A stretch of 64,000 bases of DNA from an uncultured Phocaeicola sp. (GCA_947581855.1 CANPVZ010000018.1:23523-87522); one strand, 5' to 3'; numbered from the stretch's first letter, positions 28,368-38,041 are shown. Numbers and translations: made by a program. The notes: generated by a model not told the origin, from the sequence alone.

Positions 28368-28912
28368 TCACATCCGATTTACCACTTTTTCCTCTTTCTA
28401 TAAGATGTTTGCTTCTCCCTTATTTCATTCTGTCATAGTAAGACTCAACCCTCTACAGCTCAGTGAATTGCTGTGATACATCCAAGGTTTCACGTTTATT
28501 TCGTTGTGAGACCGTTTCGGGAAGCACCGAAAACGACTCCTTTCATCTGAAACCTCGATTCCGACAGGTGTTTCGGGTGAAAGGAATGATTATTCAGGCT
28601 CCTTTTTCATGGCCATTTCGCCGCATCGGCGTGAGGTGGAAAGAACCTTCACGGAGGATGAAAAGAGCTTGTGAAAGGGAGACGAAGTGAAATCTCCTGC
28701 GAAACGTGAAACCTCCTGCGAAACGTGAAACCAACCTATCCTTCACCTAAAACGCCCCATTCCATCGAAGAAACCGGTAATAGGAAGAACATTGAAAACA
28801 GTTTTTGATAAGATATTTTCTATGGTCTACTTCCGATGAACCTAATATTTTTATCGCAGCTATACTTTGGTAGTTTCGATAAGGGTAAAGTTAACACTAA
28901 GGTGTTCAGGTT
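28368..28912. other. Non-coding stretch with short repeats
   Basis: No supported gene. Inside it, two tandem 19-bp copies (28687-28705 and 28706-28724, GTGAAAnCTCCTGCGAAAC) are followed by a partial third. Several inverted GTGAA/TTCAC pairs surround them between about 28480 and 28745. Confidence 0.55.
28687..28732 (+). repeat. 19-bp tandem repeat
   Basis: Copies at 28687-28705 and 28706-28724 differ at one base, and an eight-base partial third begins at 28725. Confidence 0.8.
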
Positions 28913-29419
28913 TTAGTCTATAGGCGTTTCGGTCTCCAATTCTCCCGTGAACGAAATGGAGTCTTTGTTTGTCGGGCGCACATCTATGTTCGCGGATCCG
29001 TTTGAATATATCGTTACATAATAGGTATAACTATCTTCTTCGTTGCGTACATCGAATTGGATGCGAACTCTTCCCTTTTTATCTTTCTTGCTTTCGTATT
29101 GGTTTATCGGTGCGTCGAAGATCAATCCCTTACCGCCTCCGTAAGGTGCTCGGTGGGCGACACCGAAATAAGGTAAGTACGAAAAGAGAGAATCGTTCCG
29201 TATTTCGATGGAGTAGTTAGACGTCGCCGCACGTCCGTTTCCACGTTGAGGCAGCACGTAGTTTACACTTATTTTGTACCGTTTGGTTTCGATGGCTTTC
29301 TGTATTTTGCGTTCCATACGCACCTCTTTTTCTTTGCGCTTCTGAGCGGAAGCAGGCAATACGGCACAGAGTGCGAGCAGGCAGACGAGTGTTGTCCGGA
29401 GGATTCGAGTTGTTTTCAT
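28913..29419 (-). CDS. DUF4251 domain protein
   Basis: A 168-residue exported protein with a signal peptide (LVCLLALCAVLPASAQ). The body has the DUF4251 pattern: helix with KEVRMERKIQKAIETKRYKISVNYVLPQ, then YSIEIRNDSLFSYLPYFGVAHRAPYGGGKGLIF, then strands ending FTGELET. Function is unknown; the family is common in Bacteroidales and usually encoded alone. It follows ispG on the same strand, but 327 bp and a stem-loop separate them, so it probably has its own promoter. Confidence 0.88.
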   Translation of the reverse strand: MKTTRILRTTLVCLLALCAVLPASAQKRKEKEVRMERKIQKAIETKRYKISVNYVLPQRGNGRAATSNYSIEIRNDSLFSYLPYFGVAHRAPYGGGKGLIFDAPINQYESKKDKKGRVRIQFDVRNEEDSYTYYVTIYSNGSANIDVRPTNKDSISFTGELETETPID

Positions 29420-29521
29420 ACGCTTGGAATTTTAGTTTTTGTAAACGGTTTCAGATTCTTACGGTGACTAAGATAAGTTATAGTATTGATTTTATGAGTT
29501 AAAAGAAGGCTAAATTGTATT

Positions 29522-29568
29522 AAGAGCCATATCAAACTCTATTATTGAGTTATGATAGGGCTCTTTTT
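29522..29568. terminator. Stem-loop between ispG and the DUF4251 gene
   Basis: Arms AAGAGCC-n-TATCA-n-ACTC and the matching GAGTT-TGATA-GGGCTCTT enclose a short loop, followed on the plus strand by TTTTT. It lies downstream of the minus-strand ispG. The T-run fits plus-strand termination better, so the direction is uncertain. Confidence 0.5.
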
Positions 29569-29746
29569 AGGGCTGATGAGAGGGTAGCCTGATTTCAGAT
29601 GAAAAGTTCGTCATTCCTGAAATTGAGTTTTCATACCCTCCTTTTCATTGCTGATAAATGTACAATGGTTTTAAATTAAAAGTTCCTGTTCTCTAAAATT
29701 GAGTTTCGGCACACTCTCGTTCCGAAAGGATTGTTTTCCGTTTCTT

Positions 29747-31603
29747 CTAATGGTTTTCTTTGTCGGCTTGAATGAATTCAAGTAACCTGTCCACAGCTTC
29801 TTCGGCAGGGATATTTTTCTCGATACACTCTTTTTTCTTGTACAGACTGACTTTGCCGCGACCAGCCCCTACATAGCCGTAGTCGGCATCGGCCATTTCG
29901 CCCGGACCGTTTACAATGCATCCCATTACGCCAATCTTTAATCCCTTCAGATGAGCAGTGGCTTTTTTGATGCGAGCCAGTGTGGTCTGCAAGTCGAACA
30001 GGGTACGGCCGCACCCCGGGCAGGCGATGTATTCCGTTTTGGAGATACGTGTACGGGCGGCCTGAAGAATGCTGAACGCGGTGGCTTCTACGATTGTAGA
30101 AGGAATATTCCCGTTGTTGAAAAGAAAGAGTCCGTCACAAAGCCCGTCGAAAAGTAGTACGCCTGTGTCGGCTGCGGCTTTCAGTTGTAAATCTTCTTTT
30201 TCATTCTCTGTATAGTGTTGGAATATCACTACCGGGTTCTGAATGCCTTCGTTCATCAGCTGGTGTACCAATGCACGAAACTCTCCGATTCGGTTTGGGT
30301 GATTGCTTTGTGCAATGATGATAATCTCCGGATGATGCCGGAGCATGGCAATGATTTCATCATTACAAGCTAGATAGGTGAGAAACAAGAACTTGATAGG
30401 GCTGGCATTCGTTGCTATTTGTATAAACAGCGGTATGCTGCCCTCCTCTTCCGAAGGCATAAAAGCAGGGTACGTTCCCTTTTCTCCTGTCCAGACATCG
30501 GCATCAACGATGTAGCTGCATGCTTCTCTACACTCCGGCAATTGTCTTCCCACATAAATATAGTCAGGTTGGAATTGGGGATCGGAAGCTTCTCGGGAGT
30601 GGTATCCGTCGGCAATGACTACCGGTACATGCTCTCCGCCGATGTTGCCTACGGCATGCGTTGTACGGCGTTGAGGCGAAAAATAGTCGAATGCTGCGGC
30701 TTCTTGTCCCGGGATATAAGGATGTCCGGCATGTGCGGTGACATAGTCCACTAATTTACGTGCCACCGGAATCTCTGCTTCGGGTGCTTCGCTCAACGAC
30801 ACACGGATGGTATCACCCAAGCCATCGGCTAGTAAGGCGCCAATGCCTACAGCAGACTTAATGCGTCCGTCTTCGCCATCACCGGCTTCGGTTACTCCTA
30901 AATGCAGCGGGAAGCTCATTCCCTCTTTTTCCATGACAGAGACCAGCAGGCGCACCGTCTTTACCATCACTACCGTGTTGCTGGCCTTGATGGAAATCAC
31001 TACGTCTGTAAACTGTTCGGCCACGCAGATACGGAGAAACTCCATGCACGATTCCACCATGCCTTCCGGCGTGTCGCCATAGCGCGACATAATACGGTCG
31101 GACAGTGAACCGTGGTTCACTCCGATGCGTATAGCCGTATGGTTGGCTTTGCAAATGTTCAGGAACGGGACGAAACGGTCGCGAATCTTCTGAAGTTCCA
31201 GCTTGTATTCCTCGTCCGTATAGTCGAGATGTTTGAATGTGCGGGCCGCATCTACGTAATTGCCCGGGTTGATGCGCACTTTCTCTGCATACAAAGCTGC
31301 CACTTCCGCCACTTTCGGATTAAAATGTACATCGGCAACCAAAGGCGTCATATAACCTTGCGAGCGTAAGGCTATATTGATGTTTTTCAGGTTTTCAGCT
31401 TCTGCGATACCTTGGGTAGTGAGCCGTACGTATTCGCCTCCTGCGTCCACAATGCGGCGAGCCTGTTCCACACAGGCTTCCGTATCCTTGGTGACGGTGT
31501 TTGTCATGGACTGGATACGGACAGGATTGTTTCCCCCCAAAGGCGTTCCGCCGATATGCACTTCGGTGGTTGGGCGGCGGGTATAATTAAATAGATCTAT
31601 CAT
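29747..31603 (-). CDS. ispG: (E)-4-hydroxy-3-methylbut-2-enyl-diphosphate synthase IspG
   Basis: Iron-sulfur enzyme of the MEP isoprenoid pathway. The track ORF starts with a GTG at 31615; the ATG at 31603 (MIDLFNYTRRPTTEVHIGG) fits the family better and gives 618 residues. The TIM-barrel domain (about 10-290) shows NPVRIQSMTNT and IRIGVNHGSL; the C-terminal 4Fe-4S domain has CPGCGRTLFDLQ and MGCIVNGPGEM. The protein is longer than the E. coli enzyme (372) because of a domain of about 200 residues between the two, as in plants, chlamydiae and other Bacteroidetes. It ends a close run with purE, the PAP2-like gene and rpoN. Confidence 0.95.
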   Translation of the reverse strand: MIDLFNYTRRPTTEVHIGGTPLGGNNPVRIQSMTNTVTKDTEACVEQARRIVDAGGEYVRLTTQGIAEAENLKNINIALRSQGYMTPLVADVHFNPKVAEVAALYAEKVRINPGNYVDAARTFKHLDYTDEEYKLELQKIRDRFVPFLNICKANHTAIRIGVNHGSLSDRIMSRYGDTPEGMVESCMEFLRICVAEQFTDVVISIKASNTVVMVKTVRLLVSVMEKEGMSFPLHLGVTEAGDGEDGRIKSAVGIGALLADGLGDTIRVSLSEAPEAEIPVARKLVDYVTAHAGHPYIPGQEAAAFDYFSPQRRTTHAVGNIGGEHVPVVIADGYHSREASDPQFQPDYIYVGRQLPECREACSYIVDADVWTGEKGTYPAFMPSEEEGSIPLFIQIATNASPIKFLFLTYLACNDEIIAMLRHHPEIIIIAQSNHPNRIGEFRALVHQLMNEGIQNPVVIFQHYTENEKEDLQLKAAADTGVLLFDGLCDGLFLFNNGNIPSTIVEATAFSILQAARTRISKTEYIACPGCGRTLFDLQTTLARIKKATAHLKGLKIGVMGCIVNGPGEMADADYGYVGAGRGKVSLYKKKECIEKNIPAEEAVDRLLEFIQADKENH

Positions 31604-31618
31604 GGTAAAACACACTCG

Positions 31619-32128
31619 TCAATTCGTTTTATATTCGAATTTCACTTCGCTGAGCTCTTCATTTGCCTTTTCTATTTTCTTTTTCAGGTTTTCTTTATAG
31701 ATGGCAAAATGGGAAGCTAAATCCTCGTCACTCAATGAAAGCATTTGTACAGCCAAGATAGCGGCATTCATGGCACCGTTGATGGCAACAGTAGCTACCG
31801 GTATTCCGGGAGGCATCTGGATAATAGAATAGAGTGCGTCTACTCCATCGAGAACGGAGCCTTTTATCGGTACGCCGATAACGGGAAGGGTTGTGTTGGC
31901 TGCAATCACACCCGGAAGGGCTGCTGCCATACCGGCTGCGGCAATAATTATTTTAATCCCGCGTTCCTTGGCTCCTTTGGCGAAAGTCTCCACAGCTTCT
32001 GGAGTACGATGGGCCGACAAGGCGTTCATTTCGAAAGGTACATGCAGTTCATCAAGCAGTTTGGCTGCTTTTTCCATAACGGGAAGATCCGAAGTACTTC
32101 CCATGATAATACTGACGATTGGTTTCAT
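31619..32128 (-). CDS. purE: 5-(carboxyamino)imidazole ribonucleotide mutase PurE
   Basis: Catalyses the N5-CAIR to CAIR rearrangement in purine synthesis. The track ORF is extended to 32278; the ATG at 32128 (MKPIVSIIMGSTSDLPVMEKAA) is the family start, giving 169 residues. GSTSD (substrate loop), SAHRTPE with the catalytic His, and AAGMAAALPGVIA are all visible. It lies 15 bp upstream of ispG and 11 bp after the PAP2-like gene, in one likely transcript. Confidence 0.95.
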   Translation of the reverse strand: MKPIVSIIMGSTSDLPVMEKAAKLLDELHVPFEMNALSAHRTPEAVETFAKGAKERGIKIIIAAAGMAAALPGVIAANTTLPVIGVPIKGSVLDGVDALYSIIQMPPGIPVATVAINGAMNAAILAVQMLSLSDEDLASHFAIYKENLKKKIEKANEELSEVKFEYKTN

Positions 32129-32139
32129 GTTATTTTGTT

Positions 32140-32757
32140 TTAAATAAATAATATTCCTAATATGCCGCATACGAATCCTACAAGAAATCCGACTAATACT
32201 TGTGAGAGAGTGTGCTGACGGAGTATGATGCGTGATGTGCCTAATGCACCGGATAACAAGATGGCAAAGCAAAACCACCCCAGTGGATTGTAATAAAATA
32301 CAAAACTAAAAGAAACTAATCCCCCTACAAATTCGCCGATGGCAGCCATATGTGCACTAATTTTCCACCATACATTGATGACGGCACAAATAATCATTGC
32401 CATCAGTGCTGCAACAATGATACCTGAAAGACAACGGGGAATGCTTAGCCGATACATTAATAACAGACAGCATACATAAGCTAAAATAGTCATGGCGTAT
32501 GGAATAATACGCTTCTCTTTATGTCCCAAGTGGCGTAGGCTCCAGCCGTTTATTTTCTGATAAATATATATTCCAAGCATAGGCAGAAGCACGGTAAATG
32601 CGTATACGATTCCTAATACTACGATTTGGTAGGAAAGGGGAAGCATACGCAGATAGGTGAATAGAAACAGAGCTAGAAAACCTACTGTTGGGACATAAAA
32701 CGGAGTGAATATCGCTGATAATACCCTCGCTGAAATCCTTAAATACTTTTCTTCCAT
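32140..32757 (-). CDS. PAP2-like membrane phosphatase-family protein
   Basis: A 205-residue protein with about six transmembrane segments. A PAP2-like phosphatase core seems present in reduced form: INVWWKISAHMAAIGEF (position of the PSGH motif, His kept) and SRIILRQHTLSQVLVGFLVG (position of the SRxxxxxHxxxD motif, Arg and His kept, terminal Asp replaced by Gln). It may be a lipid phosphatase or a diverged relative that has lost activity. It sits 4 bp after rpoN in a close minus-strand run with purE and ispG. Confidence 0.7.
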   Translation of the reverse strand: MEEKYLRISARVLSAIFTPFYVPTVGFLALFLFTYLRMLPLSYQIVVLGIVYAFTVLLPMLGIYIYQKINGWSLRHLGHKEKRIIPYAMTILAYVCCLLLMYRLSIPRCLSGIIVAALMAMIICAVINVWWKISAHMAAIGEFVGGLVSFSFVFYYNPLGWFCFAILLSGALGTSRIILRQHTLSQVLVGFLVGFVCGILGILFI

Positions 32758-32761
32758 AAAT

Positions 32762-34240
32762 TTATTTTCTTAGTCTTGCAACGGGAATCCCTAACTGTTC
32801 CCGATATTTCGCAACGGTACGGCGCGCAATAGAGAATCCTTTTTCTTTTAATGTTTTCGCCAACTCATCATCAGTCAGCGGATGGTCTTTGTCTTCTTTC
32901 TCCACACACTCTTTTAAAACCCTGCGTATTTCTCTTACAGATAATTCCTCTCCTACATCGGTGGTATATCCATCATTGAAAAAGAACTTTAACGGATATA
33001 CGCCGTAATTTGTTTGTACATATTTACTATTGCTTACTCTTGATATTGTAGATATGTCGAGTCCTGTACGTTCGGCCACATCTTTAAGAATCATAGGTCT
33101 CAGCAACGATTCATCTCCCTCTTCAAAGAATGGGCGTTGTAGGTCGATGATGGTCTCCATGGTTTTATACATGGTTTGTTGACGTTGTTTCACCGCATCG
33201 ATAAATCCCTGAGCTGCATCCATTTTTTGTTTCAGGAAAATCATGGCATTTTTGGATTCTTTACTTTGATTAGCTTTGTTTGTAGTATGCTCTTTAAGCA
33301 TATCCATAAATGAACGGCTTATGCGTAGTTCTGGAACCCCTCTGTCATTAAGGTTGAGTACAATCGTTCCATCGTCAAGAGTTTCTACAAGGAAATCCGG
33401 AATAATTTGTTGAAAACTCCGGCCTACGGCTTCACCTAAAGAGCTGCCCGGCCTGGGATTGAGATGTGTTAATTCTTTTTTAGCTTCTTCAAATTGTTCG
33501 GGAGTCAATGACAGGCGTTGGAGAATTTTATCCCAATGTTTTCGTGTAAATTCGTCATAACATCTGGACAGGATATCCAACGCAATTTGTTTTGTCGGGG
33601 TATTTTCTTTGCGATTAAGTTGGATAAGAAGACATTCTTGCAAGTTACGTGCTCCTATGCCTGCAGGATCAAAGTCCTGAAGAATTCTCAATGCCTCTTT
33701 CAGTTCTTCTTCAGAAATTTCCAGATTGTAATTAAAACAAAGTTCGTCGACAATTGAAGAAAGGTCTTTTCGTAATAAGCCGTCATCATCTAAAGAACCG
33801 ATGAGATACTCCACTAAAATACGTTGGCGCTCTGACAAATCCATTTCGCCAACTTGTTCTTTTAATAATTCGTAAAAAGATACGGCGTCTGAGAACGGAA
33901 TCTCTTCGGCTTGTGCTTGCGGAGATGAATTTTGTTGTTTCAATTTATAATCCGGTATATCGTCTTCGGTTCGGTAATCTCCTAAAGAAAGATCTTCATT
34001 GCTGTTTTCAGGCATGAGTTCATTCTCTTCTCTGTTATCTTCACCGAAATCTTCTTCATTTTGTTCGTGTTCATTTTCAACGTGTCCCTCTTCTAATGCC
34101 GGATTGTCTAGCAATTCTGCCCGGACACGCTCTTCCAATTCTACGGTCGGAAGTTCCAACATCCTTACAACCAACACTTGTTGAGGTGAAAGGGTCTGAA
34201 CTTGCTGTTGTTTTTGTATTTGATAATTTCCTTGTTGCAT
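32762..34240 (-). CDS. rpoN: RNA polymerase sigma-54 factor RpoN
   Basis: Alternative sigma factor that needs AAA+ activators to open promoters. The 492-residue protein has the Gln/Leu-rich region I (QQQVQTLSPQQVLVVRMLELPTVELEERV), an acidic region II (residues about 50-105, with many Glu, Asp and Asn), the core-binding domain, and the C-terminal RpoN box ARRTVAKYRE. No activator gene is in this window, so its targets are elsewhere. It precedes the PAP2-like gene by 4 bp and follows the nucleoside kinase by 36 bp. Confidence 0.96.
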   Translation of the reverse strand: MQQGNYQIQKQQQVQTLSPQQVLVVRMLELPTVELEERVRAELLDNPALEEGHVENEHEQNEEDFGEDNREENELMPENSNEDLSLGDYRTEDDIPDYKLKQQNSSPQAQAEEIPFSDAVSFYELLKEQVGEMDLSERQRILVEYLIGSLDDDGLLRKDLSSIVDELCFNYNLEISEEELKEALRILQDFDPAGIGARNLQECLLIQLNRKENTPTKQIALDILSRCYDEFTRKHWDKILQRLSLTPEQFEEAKKELTHLNPRPGSSLGEAVGRSFQQIIPDFLVETLDDGTIVLNLNDRGVPELRISRSFMDMLKEHTTNKANQSKESKNAMIFLKQKMDAAQGFIDAVKQRQQTMYKTMETIIDLQRPFFEEGDESLLRPMILKDVAERTGLDISTISRVSNSKYVQTNYGVYPLKFFFNDGYTTDVGEELSVREIRRVLKECVEKEDKDHPLTDDELAKTLKEKGFSIARRTVAKYREQLGIPVARLRK

Positions 34241-34276
34241 AGAAGTTATTTTGTCAGTGCAAAAGTAATTAATTTA

Positions 34277-35929
34277 TTAATATTTGAAGCTGCTTCCTCC
34301 TAAAAACTCTCGAAGTAGCGAAGTGGGGGGCAAGTCTCGGTCTTGAACTGGTAAAAAGTATTGCAGAAACTTTCGCAAGCGATAGGCTTCGGAATAGGCA
34401 GAAGAACATTGCGGTACCTGATTAAGGATAGGCTCCACATGGCTTTTCAGTACTGAGACTTCAAATAGTAAGGCAGAGTTGAACATGGCATCTGCATTCT
34501 CCTGAAAAGGAAATATCCATTTCTCCTCTCCAGCTCGTACACTAGGCCAGCGACGTATAGTATCTTCTGCCGAATATCCTCGGTAGTTATAGTCTCGTAT
34601 AATACGACGCAACAGGCGATTGTCGGTGGTAGGGATGTAATTGTGATTATCCAGCATGATGGTGGTTAAGGCCGAAACATATACCTTATATTTATTTTCT
34701 GCAGGAATGTGAGGCGTTAAATCAGGATTTAGAGCATGGATGCCTTCCAGAATTAGTACCATGTTTTCATCAATACGAAGATAATCTCCTTTAAATTCTC
34801 TTTTTCCGGTACTGAAGTTGAAGCGCGGCAATTCAACTTCTTCTCCTCGTAAGAGATCTGTGAGTTGCCGGTTAAAGAACTCCAAATCGAGGGCAGATAA
34901 AGATTCATAATCATATTCTCCTTTTTCATCAAGGGGAGTATGCTCTCTGTCTACAAAATAATTATCCAATGAAATAGAAAAAGGGCGCAACCCGTTTGTC
35001 ATTAACTGGATAGATAACCGTTTACTGAAAGTGGTTTTGCCGGAAGAAGAAGGTCCGGATATAAGTATTAATTTGATATTTCCTCGTTTGTATATTTCAT
35101 CTGCAATCTTGGCTATCTTTTTTTCTTGTAGTGCCTCGGACACGTTAATCAAATCAGTTGCATGTCCGTGTTGTATTACCTCGTTAAAATCTCCAACTGT
35201 ACTTACTCCCATAATTTCCTGCCAGTGAAGGTGCTCTTTAAAAACATCCAACATCTTTTTTTGTTTGACCATATCTTCAAGCATCTCAGGATGTTTTCTG
35301 TTAGGAATACGTAAAAGTATGCCATCATAGTATTTTACTATATCAAATAGTTTTACATAGCTGGTTCGGGGAAGTAGACTTCCGTAATAGTAATCGACTG
35401 AATCTCCCAGCGTATAATAAAAAGCATAAATGTTTCCGGTAGTTTTTAATAATTTTACTTTGTCGTACATCCCTTTCTTCTTGAACAGTTTTACGGCTTC
35501 CTCCGTATGGCATTCAACGCGATGGAAAGGAATATCTTCTTCTATAATTTTTTTCATGTGCTGTTTGATTTGTGCTACATCATCCAATGTGACCCTCCGG
35601 CCGATACGCAGGCTACAATAATAACCTTTGGATACGGGATGCTGAAGCAAAATCTCTCCTTTCGGATAGAGTTCTTCCACTGCTTTACATAAAATAAAAA
35701 AAAGTGAGCGAACATAGGTACGCATACCGGAAGAAGATAAAATGTCGAGAAATTCTACATCTTTATTATTGAAAGCTTTGTAAGTAAGGCCTTCTACTTT
35801 GTTATTGACTTTGGCGCTGACGGGACCATAAGGCATTTCTAATTTAAAACCTTTATAAATATCCAAAAGAGAACTTCCTTCCTGAAATTCTTTTGATAGA
35901 TTAATATTTTTGCAATATATTTGTAGCAT
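34277..35929 (-). CDS. Nucleoside (uridine) kinase-like protein with TGS-type N-terminus
   Basis: A 550-residue protein. The N-terminal 60 residues have a ubiquitin-like TGS-type pattern, followed by a threonyl-tRNA-synthetase-second-domain-like segment (IGRRVTLDDVAQIKQHMKKIIEEDIPFHRVE). The C-terminal half (about 280-500) is a P-loop kinase of the uridine kinase/phosphoribulokinase type: GPSSSGKTTFSKRL, then SLDNYFVDREHTP, and LEGIHALNP. The architecture is common in Bacteroidetes and clostridia and is usually called nucleoside kinase. Substrate preference is not known. It is the first gene of the run leading to rpoN. Confidence 0.85.
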   Translation of the reverse strand: MLQIYCKNINLSKEFQEGSSLLDIYKGFKLEMPYGPVSAKVNNKVEGLTYKAFNNKDVEFLDILSSSGMRTYVRSLFFILCKAVEELYPKGEILLQHPVSKGYYCSLRIGRRVTLDDVAQIKQHMKKIIEEDIPFHRVECHTEEAVKLFKKKGMYDKVKLLKTTGNIYAFYYTLGDSVDYYYGSLLPRTSYVKLFDIVKYYDGILLRIPNRKHPEMLEDMVKQKKMLDVFKEHLHWQEIMGVSTVGDFNEVIQHGHATDLINVSEALQEKKIAKIADEIYKRGNIKLILISGPSSSGKTTFSKRLSIQLMTNGLRPFSISLDNYFVDREHTPLDEKGEYDYESLSALDLEFFNRQLTDLLRGEEVELPRFNFSTGKREFKGDYLRIDENMVLILEGIHALNPDLTPHIPAENKYKVYVSALTTIMLDNHNYIPTTDNRLLRRIIRDYNYRGYSAEDTIRRWPSVRAGEEKWIFPFQENADAMFNSALLFEVSVLKSHVEPILNQVPQCSSAYSEAYRLRKFLQYFLPVQDRDLPPTSLLREFLGGSSFKY

Positions 35930-36022
35930 TTTTAAAATATGTATTAAATAAGACGTCTTATTCGGGCTGTTAATTTACATGATTAATAATTAGCTGCCAA
36001 TAAACGACAAAACTAATTAAAG

Positions 36023-37711
36023 ATGGAATATTCTTTTTATGATTTTTTAAAGTTGCTTGGCTCGTTGGCACTCTTCCTTTATGGAATGAAAATAATGAGT
36101 GAAGGGCTTCAGAAGTTTGCCGGTGACAGATTGAGGAAAATTCTTACGGCTATGACAACTAACCGGGTAACTGGAGTTTTGACGGGAGTACTCATAACGG
36201 CTTTGATTCAATCTTCTTCAGCTACTACCGTAATGGTAGTAAGTTTTGTAAATGCTGGATTACTAACTTTGTCGCAATCAATTGGAGTAATAATGGGAGC
36301 CAATATTGGTACTACGGTGACGGCTTGGATCATTTCGGCTCTCGGTTTTCAAGTAGATATCGCTTCTTTTTCTCTTCCTCTTCTTGCTTTCGGCATTCCT
36401 CTCTTATTTTCTCAAAAAAGTACTCGTAAATCTATTGGTGAATTTATTTTCGGTTTCTCTTTCCTGTTTATGGGGCTTTCGTTGTTAAAGACAAATGCTC
36501 CGGATTTAGGTGAGAATCCCGAAATGCTGTCATTTGTACAGAACTACACGGATATGGGTTATCTTTCTATCCTTCTGTTTGTGGCAATTGGTTCGGTATT
36601 GACTATGATTGTACAGGCTTCGGCTGCTACGATGGCTATTACTTTGATTATGTGTGCTAATGGATGGATTAGTTTTGAATTGGGAGCAGCTTTGGTGTTG
36701 GGTGAGAATATTGGTACTACTATTACGGCAAATTTGGCCGCGCTGACCGGAAACACGCAGTCCAAGCGGGCAGCTTTGGCACATTTGGTTTTTAATGTGT
36801 TTGGTGTTGTATGGGTGTTGTGTTTGTTCACTCCTTTTACAGAGGCTATTTCCTGGTTTGTGGATAATGTAATGAAACCTCAAAGCGAGGCTGTTGCTGT
36901 TCCTTATAAGTTGTCTGCATTCCATACTACGTTTAATATTTGTAATGTGTTGATTCTTATTTGGTTTGTTCCGTTTATAGAAAAAACCGTATGTGCATTG
37001 ATTCCTCAAAAAGAGCAGGATGAGGAGTATCGTTTACGCTTTATTTCAGGAGGTTTGCTTTCAACTGCTGAACTTTCTATTGTACAAGCTCGTAAGGAGA
37101 TAAATCTTTTTGCAGAGCGTACCCGTAAAATGTTCCATTTTGTAGATGATTTGCTTCATACGAAGAATGAGAATGATTTCTCTAAATTGTTTAGCCGTAT
37201 AGAAAAATATGAAAATATCAGCGACAGTATGGAGGTAGAGATTGCTAATTATCTGAATATGGTTTCCGACGGTCGGTTAAGTTCGGAAAGTAAGTTGCAA
37301 ATTCGTGCCATGCTTCGTGAGGTCACCGAGATAGAAAGCATTGGAGACAGTTGTTATAATTTGGCTCGCACGATTAATCGGAAATTCAAGGGAAATATGG
37401 ATTTCACGGAGAAACAGTATGAACATATCCGTCAGATGTTTCAGTTTACGGATGAAGCGCTTGTACAAATGATCCGGATATTAGAAGATGACCGCCACAG
37501 TGTGGACGTAAACCAAACGTTCAATATCGAGAATGAAATCAATAATTACCGTAACCAACTGAAAAATCAGAATGTATTGGATGTGAACAACAAGGAATAC
37601 GATTATCAGATGGGAGTACACTATATGGATATTATCGGCGAATGTGAGAAATTAGGTGATTATGTGGTAAATGTAGTGGAGGCATGTGCAGATATTAAAG
37701 AAAAGAAATGA
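36023..37711 (+). CDS. Na/Pi cotransporter family protein with PhoU-like tail
   Basis: A 562-residue sodium-phosphate symporter of the NptA type. The membrane part (1-320) carries the duplicated family signature: ALIQSSSATTVMVVSFVNAGLL and IVQASAATMAITLIMCANG, with GANIGTTVTAW and GENIGTTITAN after each. The cytoplasmic C-terminus (about 345-555) is helical and PhoU-like, as in other bacterial members. It probably imports phosphate or adjusts its flux in the inner membrane. It is divergent from the nucleoside kinase gene. Confidence 0.93.
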   Translation: MEYSFYDFLKLLGSLALFLYGMKIMSEGLQKFAGDRLRKILTAMTTNRVTGVLTGVLITALIQSSSATTVMVVSFVNAGLLTLSQSIGVIMGANIGTTVTAWIISALGFQVDIASFSLPLLAFGIPLLFSQKSTRKSIGEFIFGFSFLFMGLSLLKTNAPDLGENPEMLSFVQNYTDMGYLSILLFVAIGSVLTMIVQASAATMAITLIMCANGWISFELGAALVLGENIGTTITANLAALTGNTQSKRAALAHLVFNVFGVVWVLCLFTPFTEAISWFVDNVMKPQSEAVAVPYKLSAFHTTFNICNVLILIWFVPFIEKTVCALIPQKEQDEEYRLRFISGGLLSTAELSIVQARKEINLFAERTRKMFHFVDDLLHTKNENDFSKLFSRIEKYENISDSMEVEIANYLNMVSDGRLSSESKLQIRAMLREVTEIESIGDSCYNLARTINRKFKGNMDFTEKQYEHIRQMFQFTDEALVQMIRILEDDRHSVDVNQTFNIENEINNYRNQLKNQNVLDVNNKEYDYQMGVHYMDIIGECEKLGDYVVNVVEACADIKEKK

Positions 37712-37763
37712 CTTTGCTTTTTAAGCGGAGTTTAGAAAATATACACTTTTATTGAGATCTATA

Positions 37764-37850
37764 AAAATGTGTCAAAAGTATAATTCTGATTAGATTCGGA
37801 ACGCTGGAGTTAACAGACAATATCCAAGAACTTCGCTTTTGACACATTTT
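37764..37850. terminator. Long inverted repeat between convergent genes
   Basis: Two perfect 15-nt arms, AAAATGTGTCAAAAG (37764-37778) and CTTTTGACACATTTT (37836-37850), are separated by 57 bases. The position between the converging Na/Pi symporter and rubredoxin genes and the terminal T-runs on both strands fit a bidirectional terminator. A small mobile-repeat origin is also possible. Confidence 0.5.
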
Positions 37851-37876
37851 ATCGCTTCGTTGGATGAAGCAACAGA

Positions 37877-38041
37877 TTATTCTTTCACTTCTTCGAAATC
37901 TTCTTTGCCGACTCCACAAAGAGGGCAAACCCAATCATCAGGAAGATCTTCGAATGCAGTGCCTGCGGGAATTCCGCCTTCAGGATCACCTACTTCCGGA
38001 TCGTAAACCCAATCGCATACTGTGCAAACATACTTTTTCAT
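37877..38041 (-). CDS. Rubredoxin
   Basis: A 54-residue iron protein too short for the ORF track. It begins [20 protein letters not shown] and has the two rubredoxin CxxC loops, CTVC and CPLC, plus the usual [16 protein letters not shown] segment. It carries electrons in the cytoplasm, often for oxygen or peroxide reduction. No obvious partner gene is adjacent; a sirtuin gene lies upstream on the same strand. Confidence 0.96.
   Translation of the reverse strand: MKKYVCTVCDWVYDPEVGDPEGGIPAGTAFEDLPDDWVCPLCGVGKEDFEEVKE

Noticed and set aside
28463-28690. 75-residue plus-strand ORF
   Set aside because: Lies in repetitive non-coding DNA, with Arg/Phe-rich composition and no family.
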